A stretch of 64,000 bases of DNA. Origin: Balamuthia mandrillaris (lineage: Eukaryota > Discosea > Longamoebia > Balamuthiidae). Of the stretch, positions 53,519 to 64,000 are shown piece by piece. The first letter of the stretch is position 1; each line of letters opens with the position of its first letter. Below the pieces are notes generated by a model. That model saw only the letters and a list, made by a program, of their open reading frames with translations. It was not told the DNA's origin and ran no database searches. Made by a program: the position numbers and the translations under genes. Location of the stretch: contig JAVKOQ010000028.1 of the NCBI GenBank assembly GCA_031835245.1, positions 35,001 to 99,000 of the forward strand, written 5' to 3'.

Positions 53519-55868
53519 TCAGTAACGAATGCCAGCAATCTCAACGGCGTTGCAAGTGTTGACCAAGTTGCTAGCCAGTCCCTCCGCACAGCGCACCAGC
53601 TGCGCTTTGATGGTGGGGTCGTTCTCCGCGCTGCCGGCCTTCACCGCCGTGATGACCTTCAGCTGGACGCTCATGTTGACGACAGCGCCAGCCACGCTCA
53701 ACACCTGATCGCGGAGGATGGGGTCCTTGCACTTGCCGGCGATCTCGTTGGTGTTGCGGTTGAGGTCCTTGACGTAATCAGCGATCTTGCGGGCGCACTC
53801 GATGGCCGTCTTCTTGTCCCCTTTGTTGGCGGCCTCGGAGAGCTTGATCATCTCCTCAGCGACGCGGCGAGAGGCAGCGTAGACGCGACCCTCGGGCGTG
53901 GACTCGTCAAACTCTCCCTTGAGGTCCAGCGCGTCGTGGACCTTGTTGGCGGCGTCGATCATGGCGTCGCCGGTGGGGGCGCGAGAGGTGGGTTGGGGAG
54001 CGGGGGTGGGAGGAGCCTGACCAAACTTGCCAGGGAAGGCATTGCGCAGGTCGGCGTTGGCTTCTTTGATGTTGTTGGTGATGTCGTCCAAGCGAGCTCT
54101 TGCTGCTCTGTCTATTTTTGTTTTGTGTGTTAGAAGAGAATGGGGGGAGGGAGAAGCAGAGAACGAAAGAACAAGACGCAACACCAAGTAAGTACCTTGC
54201 GGGTTAGCAATAGCATCTTCCACTGCTCTATCAAACAAAGGCTTCAGCTCGGCCAACCTCTTCCGGATGTCCGCCAAGCGTTTCTTCCAATACTCATCCT
54301 TAACCAATCCCTCCAACTCCTCCAGAAGCTCCAGCTCTCTCTGCAAATTTCTCTTGAGATCATTGGCAGCAGCTCTGGCTCCCACTCGGTCTCCTTTGTC
54401 CAGGGCGGCGCCCAAGCGGTCGATGGAGTCATCCACGGCGGCTGCAGCGGCGCGGAGTTCTTCCCATCGTGCAACTTCCGCGATGTCGTCGGCATAACGC
54501 CTGGCTTCGTCCAGGAGCTGTTGCAGCTTTCGTAATGCGTCTTTGTCTCCGGCTAAGGCCGCCTGTTAAAGTTCATTTGGTTGAGTTTTATACATTGTTG
54601 AGGGAGGGAGAAGAAGAAAAAGTATACCTTCACCAAAGGAACGAGTTGTTGTTGGATCCTCTCCAAGTTAGAAATAGCGTTTAACAATTTCTCTTTGAGA
54701 GCGGGATCTTCGCAGGTCTCAGCGATCCTTCTAGCAGCGGCTAAAGCTCCGTTGATCATTTGTAATGCCTTGGCGGCCTCTTGGGCCAAACGTTTAGCTG
54801 CAGCGTCATCCAAACGGTTGATGCCTTCCAACAATTTGGAATGAGCGAGTTCTAACGAGGGAAAAAGAGAAAGTAACGGATACAGAGAGTAAGTATTTGA
54901 GCATCAGCACGGAAGAAAAATGGATGCGAAGAAAGAGCATACGAAGTCCAGCAGCGGCATTTACAACGTTATAGAACTCGGCAGAGCTAGGCTCGCCGAT
55001 ATCAAAGTCGAGAGCATCAAACAGGGTCTTGCAAGAAAGCTTGGCAACTTCCACAATCTCGTTCAATGCGCCAGTTACCATCTCTGCAAGTTGTCTCTGT
55101 CGTCCTTGTACTGGTTGTTTTTTTTTTTAAAGAATGTTCAGTTGAGTGGACAGAGGTGACACACCAATGAAGCACCAACCTTGAGCATCGCCAGGATACT
55201 TGAGAACTTCTCCCATGGCCCTAACAAGGTCCGAAATGCCAGTCCTAAGGATCTGTACAGCGTCAGTGAGCCTCGATTTCATGATGGGGTCCGGCAACAT
55301 TCTGATTCTGGCATTAACGAGCTTTACAAGCTCCACCGCTTTCGCTGAGATACTTTTAGCAACATCCGTCACCTGGTTGTGTTGTTGAGTAAAAACGAAG
55401 AGGAGAGGAGAGATAGAGAAACGAACAAGAGAAGATAACAACAAAGAGAATAAACAAACCTGCTGAACGCGAGTAACAACAACGCCAGTGGCGCGTACAT
55501 CCTGCTGACAGGTCTCTGCAGCCTTGATGATCTTCAGCACATCATACTTGTCGGCCAAGTGCAGCTCTTGAACGGTGCCTTGCAGCACCTCTTTGGCAGT
55601 CTGCATAAGCTGCTTCTTTGCCTGCTGGTCGAATTGGTTCTTGGAGATGCTTTGAGCGGCGTTCGTGAGTCTCGATGTCTCTGCTTTAATCTTTCCTGCT
55701 GTGTCGTTCATCTTTTTTGTTTTTTATCCCAAAAATTTTTTGGGTGAGAAGAGAGAGAGAGAGAGAGAAAGAAAGAGAAAAGAGAGAGTGAAAGAGGGAG
55801 AGCGAGGGAGACGAGACAATCAGAGCGAGAAACAGTGACAGTCACAATGAGACACTGAGAGACAGAAG

Positions 55869-55922
<54 letters not shown>

Positions 55923-56359
55923 GAGGCGGATAGAAAAGAAAGGCCAATACAGAAGACCGAAAAAAGAGGAACAAGTAGTGAAGAACAAATATACTTTGGA
56001 TTGAATGTGAGGCTCATCTCCAAACTTTCTGGCCATGTCTTCGACCACATCAATCAGGCCATTCACCGTCACACGCACGGCCTCACAACCCTTAGCCACG
56101 TTGGGCAAAACAGTGTCATTGGTTTCTGTTTGTTGGGAAAAACACATTCGCCGAACAAACCAAAAAGAAAAAAGAAAATCAGATTCTCTGATGTAACGCT
56201 TCCAAGATTTTTTTTTTTTGTTTTCGTTGAGGGAGAGAAACAAAAAAAAAACAAAACGGCACCAGCTTCAAGAGCAAACACAACGAGCTGTGACACTGCA
56301 TCGGCCACAGACTCTATGACTTTGTCCATGCCCACATTTTCCGCTTGCGGCGCTTGCAT
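53519..56359 (-). CDS. Vinculin/alpha-catenin family helical-bundle protein
   Basis: Exons 56359-56263, 56125-55995, 55711-55460, 55372-55180, 55104-54943, 54851-54628, 54562-54196 and 54111-53519 give 672 residues. The start MQAPQAENVGMDKVIESVAD parallels the vinculin N-terminus (IESILEPVAQQISHL). DKYDVLKIIKAAETCQQDVR and SRLTDAVQILRTGISDLVRA follow the order of the vinculin head (EVRKIIRVCKG...NSMNTVKELLPVL). Further four-helix repeats follow, with a Pro-rich linker (PPTPAPQPTSRAP) before the last bundle, whose ending QVLSVAGAVVNMSVQLKVIT and NTCNAVEIAGIRY fits the tail. At 672 residues it is shorter than vinculin (about 1,066) or alpha-catenin. Likely an actin-linking adhesion or cortex protein. 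Confidence 0.8.
55749..55920. repeat. GA-rich tract inside a vinculin-like gene intron
   Basis: Several (GA)n blocks in the intron 55994-55712; on the sense strand these are (TC)n. Confidence 0.9.
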
Positions 56360-56991
56360 CGCTTCTGCTACTTTGTTTTTCTTTTTTTTTTCGGGATACC
56401 AAAAGAAAGTAATTTTTTTTTGGTAGCCGTTAGGAATTCTTGTAGACACCAACAAATATTAAATGTCGACATTCGTAGCAGGCGGTGCACGTTAGGACGA
56501 CAAAATGAGCAGGTTTGAATGTCGACAACTGTTTATCAGCTCCTGGTGACAACAAAAGGAGCAGCTTCGGAGATGGTTGTAACTCCGTAAGACAGATTTG
56601 GTAAAGTTTAATTTTTTTAAAATCTGAATTTTACCATAAAGAGTGAAAATCGCATCAGTGGCTGTTGGAGCAACAGAAAAAACGGTACCAGTGGAAAGGC
56701 AAGAAGAAGGAGGAGGCGCAGGTTTTTTGGTTCGGTCAAGTAGGATGTGGTGATGATACTCCAGGTGTTGGACAGCCATTCGCCACAAACTCGCCCTGAA
56801 TCAACAGTAACTTGTATTGAACACGACGCACAGCAACAGCAAATATCGAGCCCGAGGAGAAACGAAAGCCATAAAGCGAAACCGCGAACTGCGCTTCAAA
56901 ACTCAGACGGAGTTGTCCATTAAATCAAGATAGTTAGTAGAACCAGAAGGCCCAGAAGAGAAACAAAGATTATATAGAAGAGGAAAGACAA
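56360..56991. other. Divergent promoter region; a doubtful short ORF
   Basis: Two TGTCGACA sites (56464-56471 and 56520-56527) lie upstream of the vinculin-like gene. A leftward ORF at 56788-56492 (MAVQHLEYHHHILLDRTKKP) has no recognisable domain and overlaps the promoter of the rightward RhoGEF gene; it is not called. Confidence 0.4.
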
Positions 56992-59900
56992 ATGGAGAAA
57001 GAGAAAGAGACCAGCAAGAAAAAAAAGTCAGGAGGAGGAAACCCGAAACCAATGCTCAGCAGAAGCAGAAGCTTGCAAAGCATGAAAGGGGCCTACCTCT
57101 TGGCCAAAAAATCTGCCGCTCCCAACAACAATGGTAATGCAACCACCTCAGCGCCGCATACATCAGCAACCACAACCCCAATCTCACCCGCGCCTGCCGT
57201 CGCCACTCCCACAACAGAAGCGCGCGGCAAGAAGAAACGCTCTGCCACCACCAAGGAGAAAAAGAAAGTGCAGAAAAAGAAAGACAAAGACAAGGACAAG
57301 GACAGCGTCCATCAAAACGTTGATGCTACTGCAACCACAGAACCACCTGAACTAAAGACTTCTTCCCCAACTAGCCCCCGAAGAAAGAAAGGCTTTGGAA
57401 GATCCCCAGATATCCAGGCAAACAACGCACTCCCGAGGGCTCACTCCCTTCAAGTTTTCAGCGGCAGCATTTCCGCACCAGAAGATGATGACGATCCTCT
57501 TCTTCAACCGAGACACTCAACCTCAGGAGGAGGCAGTCTCAAAAGCAAAGTGCCGGTGAGTCGCCCCTCGGTGGTTCCCTCTTTGACGGATTTGTCTCCC
57601 AGCAAATCCGCTTCACCAAGAACACCATCAGCAACGGCGCTGGTGAGCCCTCGCAACAGCCCTCGCCATCAACAATATTTGCCCCCTCCTCCTCAGAAAC
57701 CTCCTCCTCTAGAACTCCCTGCTTTCTCTGCCGCCAATTCAGGACCTTCACTTTCCCAAACGAAGCAACAAACGTCCCCAACGACCCCACCAACCGTTGT
57801 ACCAGGCTCTCCGACTTCGTCTCCTCGTTGTTCTCCTCGTTCTCCTCCATCTTCTGCGTTGGGGTCTTCATCTACCTCCTCTCCCCGCTCTCCTCACTCT
57901 CGTTCTGCTCATGCGAGTGACTCTCACATAAAACGAGTACCTCCTTCTCCTAAATCACGAAGCGACGAGTCGGTTCGTGGGGGAGCCGCGACTACAACCA
58001 CTAGTACTGACAACAACGATCAAGAAGTTGACTTGGTTTTCTTGCCTAGCATCTCGGCGCAAGCATTGCCCCCTCCATTGAGCCTGGCAAGCCTGGACAT
58101 ACTTCCTCCACCGTCAAGTGTTCCTCCACCATCCTCTGCTTCTCATTTATCAACGCAAGGGGGAACTGGTGGAGGAACAGGGTCACCCAGGTCGTCTTCA
58201 CCATCGTTATCTACTCCGTTATCATCTGTTTCTTCTTCTATTCCTCCATCGTCGCCGATTTCGTTTTCTCCATCAAGTGTTGCGACAAAGTCGCCAAGAG
58301 AAAGAGGAGTTTCTCTTCCGCCGGTTCTTATTCGAAACAATTCTTCAGATGTTTACCATTCTCCCCCACTTTCGCATTCCCTCCCTCACTCGTCCTCCTC
58401 TTCATCCTTGACCCCTTCCTCTTCCATTCCACCATCTTCTCCTTCCAAACGAGACCGAAAAGAAAAGAGAGAGAAGAAAGAACACCGAAAGAAGGATCGT
58501 AGCCATAGCTTAAATGTGACGTCTTTGTCTTCATCTTCGAGTTCTGGTGAAAGATCTTCTAAAAGAAAAGGAAGTGGTTCCTCTGCTTCGCCAACTGGCT
58601 CTCCTTCTCCGTTGGTATGCAGCAGGACATTGCGGAGAGGCTCCAAATCAGAAATCCACAAAGAGGCACTACCTTCTTCGTTGCTGTCCTCCTCCCCTCC
58701 GTCCTTTCCTTCTTCTCTCTCCTGTTCTGCGCTTTCTTCCTCGTCATGTGCTCCTTCGGCTTCTTCTCTTTCTTCCTCGACTAACTCCTCACCTCCGCAC
58801 ACTCCAACTCTCTCCAACTCTTCTTCTGAATCAACAACTGTTGCCGAGGAAAGAACGATAACCGAAGAAGAACATTCAGAACAAGAGGCATCATCCAAAC
58901 TGTCTTCATCCACTTCATCGCTCCCTTCTTTGTCGCCGTCTTCTTCTCCTCCAACTTCATCCTTGTCAACCTCTGGCTCTTCCATTTCAACCACAGCAGC
59001 TGCCAGCACTGCCAACATTCCCGACAAGCGCGAGCGAACTCGAAAGGAGGCCATCAACGAGATCGTCAACACGGAGCGAGACTACGTGCGAGACATGCAG
59101 CTCGTCATTCAGGTCTTTCTCGCTCCGCTCAAGGAAAAGCAGCTGATGGAGCCCCAGAAGCTATCCACCATTTTCAGCAACGTGGAGCTGCTGGTCGGCG
59201 TCAACGAGGAGATGCTCAAGAGCTTCGACAGAACAGCGCACAAGGACCAGGAGGAAATGATCGGAGATACTTTTCTTTCTGTGGTGGGTTGTCTCTTTTC
59301 TTTTTTGTTCATTATGTAGGTTTAACGTACCCTGTTTTCGATGGATGTTGCGGCAGATGCATTACTTCAAAATGTACACGGTGTATTGCTCCAACCAACC
59401 ATTGGCGCTGAAGACACTTGCGGAGATGAAGCAAACCAATCGCCCTTTTGTACAATTTTTGCAGGTTTGTTCTATACTTCTCCTATGTATCGTTTAGTCG
59501 CTACAGTTGCCTCAAAACCTGTCCGTTTGTATCTTTCTTTTTCATGACAGGAATGCATCGACAATCCAGCATGCAGAGGTCTCGACCTCTTCAGTTATCT
59601 CATCAAACCTGTCCAGCGCATATGTAAATATCCACTTCTATTGAGGGTAAGGCTTTCTCTCTCACCTTCAAAGCTTAGTATTCATAATATAAACTCTCCT
59701 TTGTTTTGTGGCAGACCTTGTTGGAGGTCACGCAGGAAACCCATAAGGACTACCGCAACCTGAAAAAGGCGGAGGAGGACATGGAGAAGCTGGTGCAATA
59801 CGTCAACGAAGGCAACCGTGAGGCTGAGAATCGCCAAAAGATTCTTGAACTCCAAAACTCTATTGATGGAGGAGACGTTAGTATATCACCCCTTGTGCCA

Positions 59901-61302
59901 GCTTCATTCTTAATGCTGATGCGGAAAAAAAAAAAACAGACTCTAGGCTTGGTTCAACCAACAAGAAGATATTTAATGGAAGAATCGTTAGACGTGTGCA
60001 AGAACGGAAAGCGAAGCAAGAGCAAGGATCTGCAGAGAAGATGTGTTCTTTTTAACGACATGCTTTTGCTTCTTAAGGTCAGAAAGGAAGGCTATATAGC
60101 TCCTGTGCAGATCGACCTCAGCAATGAACACATCAAACTGTTTGATGTTGGAGATACTGAAAGTATGTTTCTGCGTTCTTCTTCTTTCTTTATGCGTCTG
60201 ACAATGATTGGTCTTTGAACAGAGATCAAAAATGCGTTTGACTTGAAGGACGTAAAGAGAAAAAAGATGTTTACTTTCTGCTTCCCGTCTGCGCAGATGA
60301 AGAGCCAATGGCTGAAAGCAATTAAGTCCATCATTAATACTCACCAGATGAAACGTTTCATGCGTACGTTTATATGCTTGTTGCCTTTGTCTCAACGCCA
60401 CCTCTAACCACTTGAAAACAGAGGCTGAAGAACAGGCACAGCACGAAAAGGTAGAACGAGAACAATTTCAATTGTTACAACAACAGCACAATTCAGTTAC
60501 ATTCGGGGCAGCCGAAAGTAACGCAGCAAGAGCCGTCGGCTTTGCAGTATCCGACCTCAAAGATGCGAACAGCGTTCTCAAACAATCCTCCTCTTCTTCA
60601 GCTTTATCCTCATCGGCCATATCATCACAACCAGAGAACAGTTCCTCATCTGTGGAAATCCCCGATACCAGCAACAAGATTCCAGCTGCGGTGACGGTCA
60701 ATAAAAGAGCCAAGTTCCAACGCAGTATGAGTTTGAATAGCATGCAAAACATGAAAATAGAGAACACGAAGAAAGCTTCGACAACTCCAACTGGAGGAGA
60801 GGAGCAACCACAGCAACCTCCCACACCTTCGTCATCGACAAAAAGAACTCCCCGTGCACAGTATTCCCAAGACGAAATAGCTGCTGCCGCTTCATCCTCT
60901 GGCAAACACAGTTCTGTGAACAACAAACAGACAGGAGAGAAGAAAGCTCGGGTGCTTTCTCCGCGACAAGAATCTTCTCCTTCAATGTTTGCTCCAACGT
61001 CACCGAGAAATAAGAGCACGCCCCTCTCTCCAAGAGAACGTAATAGCTGCAATAGCAAAGAACGTTGCGAAAGACGGGACAGCAAAGAGGAAAGGAAACG
61101 TGCAAACAAAACGAAGGACAGCGCCAGCAAGGTGAAAGAGCAGGACCAAGAGAAGAAGTATGACAAATTAGTAGACGAGGCAGTCGGCGAAGGAGATAAA
61201 CCAGAGGAGGTGGAAGCGAGAGTAGAAGAACCAAGGGAAGAGGAAGGGAAACCTGGGGAAGCATTAACGGACCAAGACCCCATCTTGGTGAATGCTTCTT
61301 AG
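56992..61302 (+). CDS. RhoGEF (DH-PH) protein
   Basis: Exons 56992-59283, 59357-59464, 59551-59646, 59715-59876, 59940-60162, 60223-60363 and 60422-61302 give 1,300 residues. The first about 680 residues are Ser/Pro-rich and disordered. The DH domain (about 685-880) has EAINEIVNTERDYVRDMQLV (CR1), YFKMYTVYCSNQ, and DLFSYLIKPVQRICKYPLLL (CR3, the catalytic helix). The PH domain follows: RRCVLFNDMLLLLKV, KIKNAFDLKDVKRKKMFTFC, and SQWLKAIKSII. It loads GTP on Rho/Rac GTPases and would drive actin remodelling. The C-terminal 290 residues are again low-complexity and acidic at the end. No SH3, RhoGAP or kinase domain is attached. Confidence 0.92.
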
Positions 61303-61546
61303 TCTTACGATATTTTGTGTTTTTTAACTTGTACCAAAATAAAATTGTATTCGTGCATTCGAGTTTATTGACTAAGGCGGCGCCACGATCAAGCCGATCC
61401 ATGGGACAACGAAAATAAAGCAAAATTAGTAAAAGGAAAACAAAAAACAGAGAAACAAAAAATAACCCACCTCCGGCGTGCCTAATCACGGCTTGTCTTA
61501 CGACTCGCTATAAGCAACGGTGCCGGCACCAAAGCAACCTTACCGC
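61303..61546. other. 3' region of RhoGEF and the end of the Fanzor locus
   Basis: Includes an AATAAA-like signal (AAAATAAAATT, about 61338) for the RhoGEF and the structured region assigned to a possible guide RNA. Confidence 0.5.
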
Positions 61547-61581
61547 CTACCGCCCCCTCACAGAGGAGGAGGAGGAGGTGG
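61467..61581 (-). ncRNA. Possible Fanzor guide RNA (omegaRNA-like) structure
   Basis: Leftward, the 3' end of the nuclease ORF runs into a GC-rich segment. CCACCTCC (61581-61574 on the minus strand) pairs with GGAGGTGG (61474-61467), enclosing about 100 bases with an internal perfect palindrome GGTGCCGGCACC (61520-61531) and GC-rich arms. TnpB/Fanzor nucleases use a structured RNA encoded at or overlapping the 3' end of their gene. Position and structure fit; expression is unknown. Confidence 0.35.
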
Positions 61582-62788
61582 TAAGTGCTTGCAACGTAAA
61601 AAAGCGGATCAAGATGTTTCGGGCGGCGTTGGCATCTCGATCGGCCTGGTAGCCACACTCGGGTTGAGGGCACCGAAAGGTCTTGTTTCCCCCCAACTGG
61701 TGGTGGACTTGGCCGCACTTGCCGCAGGTTTTGGAGGTGTATTCCTCATCGCAGAGGCAGACCGTACAGGACGGAAATTGCTGGGCCTTGTTGAGGAGCC
61801 TCTGCCTGAAGCGATAGTGGGACCAGGTCAGCATGGCTCTGGCCGTTCGCGAGCCAATGCGGCGGTGGCCTCGCCGCACCATCTGCTGGCTCCTGAACTC
61901 TGGCAGAAGGATGAGGGAGAAGTTCTTGACCAACCAAAACACGAGCTTTTTGTGGAGGTCATCCACCAGGTTGCGGATCCTCTGGCGAAGCCGAGCAGCG
62001 GCCCTTCGGAGACGGCGCCGTTGCCTGTGGTTGCCCTTGGTGCCCTTACTCTGCATGCGATCCAGGCGGTGGCACAGCTTGCCTATCTCGTTGATGTCCG
62101 CTTTGCCCCACTCGGTGACCTCCCCGCAGCCGTTGTAGGTGGTCATGAATGTGCGCACTCCTGGATCCAAGGCGATGATGCCTGCCTCTCTCCTTCGGTG
62201 CTCACGGGCTTGGCTCTCGCCCATGAGCTTCAAAGGCTGAGGCACACAGAGGTAGTAATGGCCCAGTCGAGTGTCCTTCACCAGACGAACGGCATAGAGC
62301 ACCTCCGACGGAACTTTGTAGTTCTTGTCCCTCGCTTTGATTCGCGCCTCCCCGAAGAAGAGTTGGCGGATGGACTTGCTGTGGTTCCACTCCCTGGCTT
62401 GGATGCTGAGAGACTGGCTCTTGTCCTTCCGACCACGGAACTTCATCTTGAATCCAGTCCTGCCCGCCGCCAAGCTGGTTTTCACGCCGTTGAAGAAAAA
62501 GTTCGAGGAAAATTCCATTATTTCCCGCCAATGAGCATGTTTCCAGCAGCGTTGTGGAAGAGGCGCACAGAGGTTCGTGATGCTGTTCTTTTTTAAACAA
62601 AAGAAATCATTAGTGAGTGGTTGGTAACAAATTTTTTTTCCATCATCAAAAAATGTAGTGAGCGAGCAGAGAAAAAAGAACGCTACCTTTTCAATCGGAG
62701 CAGTGCCCCTGCCTGCGGCTGAACCGCTTCGGTTTCCACCTCTGCCTCCTTCCGCTGGTTTCCTCCTTGTGTAGTAGAAGCGTAGCAA
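61547..62788 (-). CDS. Fanzor2 / IS607-type TnpB RuvC nuclease
   Basis: The open frame of 413 codons contains a probable 99-nt in-frame intron (62686-62588, AAAAG|GTAGCG to AAAAAAG|AACAGC). FKMKFRGRKDKSQSLSI is the beta-rich wedge. GIIALDPGVRTFMTTY holds the first RuvC Asp. At the usual RuvC-II Glu position it reads LILLPEFRSQQM with Pro, and about 45 residues on comes DEEYTSKTCGKCG, the relocated Glu typical of Fanzor2 and IS607 TnpB. The zinc ribbon is CGKCG...CPQPECG and the third Asp is in DRDANAARN. All catalytic and zinc residues are therefore present. No in-frame ATG opens the frame at 62788, so the N-terminus must come from an upstream exon or be lost. RNA-guided DNA cleavage is known for the family. 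Confidence 0.85.
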   Translation of the reverse strand: MLRFYYTRRKPAEGGRGGNRSGSAAGRGTAPIEKVAFFFLCSLTTFFDDGKKICYQPLTNDFFCLKKNSITNLCAPLPQRCWKHAHWREIMEFSSNFFFNGVKTSLAAGRTGFKMKFRGRKDKSQSLSIQAREWNHSKSIRQLFFGEARIKARDKNYKVPSEVLYAVRLVKDTRLGHYYLCVPQPLKLMGESQAREHRRREAGIIALDPGVRTFMTTYNGCGEVTEWGKADINEIGKLCHRLDRMQSKGTKGNHRQRRRLRRAAARLRQRIRNLVDDLHKKLVFWLVKNFSLILLPEFRSQQMVRRGHRRIGSRTARAMLTWSHYRFRQRLLNKAQQFPSCTVCLCDEEYTSKTCGKCGQVHHQLGGNKTFRCPQPECGYQADRDANAARNILIRFFTLQALTTSSSSSVRGR

Positions 62789-63470
62789 TGAGAAATACGG
62801 TGGTGCGTGGAGCTTCGTGGATGTGTGTGTCTGTGTGTTTACTTTTGAAAAGAAAGAAATGAAAAGAAAAGAAGAGAAGAAAAGAAAACGAGTAGCAGAA
62901 AAGTGTCAAGGCGAATGGCGAGTACCAAAAGTTTATTGGCGGCAGCAGCAGCATGAGCATCCATTCCGTACACCCCACCCCACACCCCAATCCACCACTT
63001 TGCCTTCAGAGACGTGGGAGAAGGAAGGGTTGTTTTGGCGGGAAACATGCTCATTGGCCCAAAAGACTAATGTCGTGATTTCTTTTTTCGTTGTCCTTAG
63101 ATCTTATGATCTTTGCGCCGCCTTAGTTTATTGACCGTGTTTACTTCTCCCTATTCTCTATCACCCTTTCGTTCTTCTTCCCTTTCTGCTGCTTCACTAC
63201 TCTCCTGATGTACTCGTTTGTCGACAGTGGCTACTTCTGTATTCGCTGAAGTGGGACAAGTGACCACTGGGCAAAGCTCTTCGTTCTCCCTGTCGCCTTT
63301 CCTTTCTCTTTCAGTTAATCTGCTCTGTGCCCTCCTCCCTTTTGTTGCTCCTCCGCCTCTCTCTTTCTCTTCTCTTTGTCGTGTGATTGTTGCAACCGGA
63401 AACAAACGAAACGATATTGGTTATCATGTGTTTTCTTATGTTCAAAAGTGTATACAAGGGTAAAACAAAC
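62789..63470. other. Region between Fanzor and actin; possible Fanzor upstream exon
   Basis: A leftward exon at about 63054-62926 (MSMFPAKTTLPSPTSLKAK, ending AAACTTTTG|GTACTC) could splice at CACACAG|ACACAC (near 62834) into the nuclease frame. It has no recognisable homology. The rest is T/C-rich, with TGTCGACA at 63219-63226. Confidence 0.35.

Positions 63471-64000
<530 letters not shown>

Noticed and set aside
56492-56788. Short leftward ORF between the vinculin-like and RhoGEF genes
   Set aside because: No domain, overlaps two promoters, and the vinculin-like protein has a better start at 56359.
61520-62596. Long plus-strand ORF (358 codons) across the Fanzor gene
   Set aside because: It is the complement of the nuclease frame; it has no domain of its own, while the minus strand carries the RuvC and zinc residues.

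Overview
This is a nuclear, intron-rich protist window. The spliceosomal introns are short (about 50-100 nt, GT..AG), the genes are packed about one per 2.3 kb on both strands, and low-complexity tracts are everywhere. The gene content (vinculin-family protein, cystinosin, ribophorin I, Rab GTPases, F-box and RhoGEF proteins, actin, a TerD domain) suggests an amoeba, most likely an amoebozoan of the Acanthamoeba/Balamuthia type. That placement is inference. No rRNA, intact tRNA, CRISPR or virus-like element was seen.

Layout. 1-4.4 kb: 5' part of a secreted SnoaL-like gene, a transposase ORF with the RAG1/Transib residue pattern, and one exon of an unknown gene. 4.5-11.5 kb: a TAF1B/Rrn7 gene fused to a CDCA7-type zinc finger, a RanBP2-finger/PB1 protein and a Golgi-type sulfotransferase. 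11.7-13.0 kb: a decayed Tc1/mariner element with TA target duplication and terminal repeats. 13.4-24 kb: UQCC1/CBP3, prefoldin 4, guanylate kinase, a secreted Cys-rich protein, a four-TM protein, an F-box/small-GTPase/CaaX fusion and an SR splicing factor. 24.7-34 kb: PUB-domain protein, Rab, DUF4326 protein, and a GRAM-C2-EF-hand phosphatidylserine decarboxylase. 34.5-44.2 kb: membrane-anchored coiled coil, F-box protein, EFCAB9-like EF-hand protein with CaaX, SRI-domain RS protein, ribophorin I. 45-51 kb: one gene joining an E2 ubiquitin-conjugating domain, an F-box and a TerD domain. 51-61.3 kb: cystinosin, vinculin-like protein, RhoGEF. 61.3-64 kb: a Fanzor2/IS607-type RuvC nuclease and the 3' part of actin.

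The most unusual content is a set of domain fusions and two nuclease/transposase genes. The fusions are TAF1B-CDCA7 finger, F-box-GTPase-CaaX and E2-F-box-TerD. The Fanzor-like nuclease has the relocated RuvC glutamate. The palindrome TGTCGACA recurs in gene flanks about ten times more often than chance predicts. Exon joins were read by eye from splice signals and phase. Where the summed exon length is a multiple of three the model is self-consistent; two long genes (the decarboxylase and the E2 fusion), the Rab gene and the Cys-rich gene each carry an apparent one-base break, most often at an A run.
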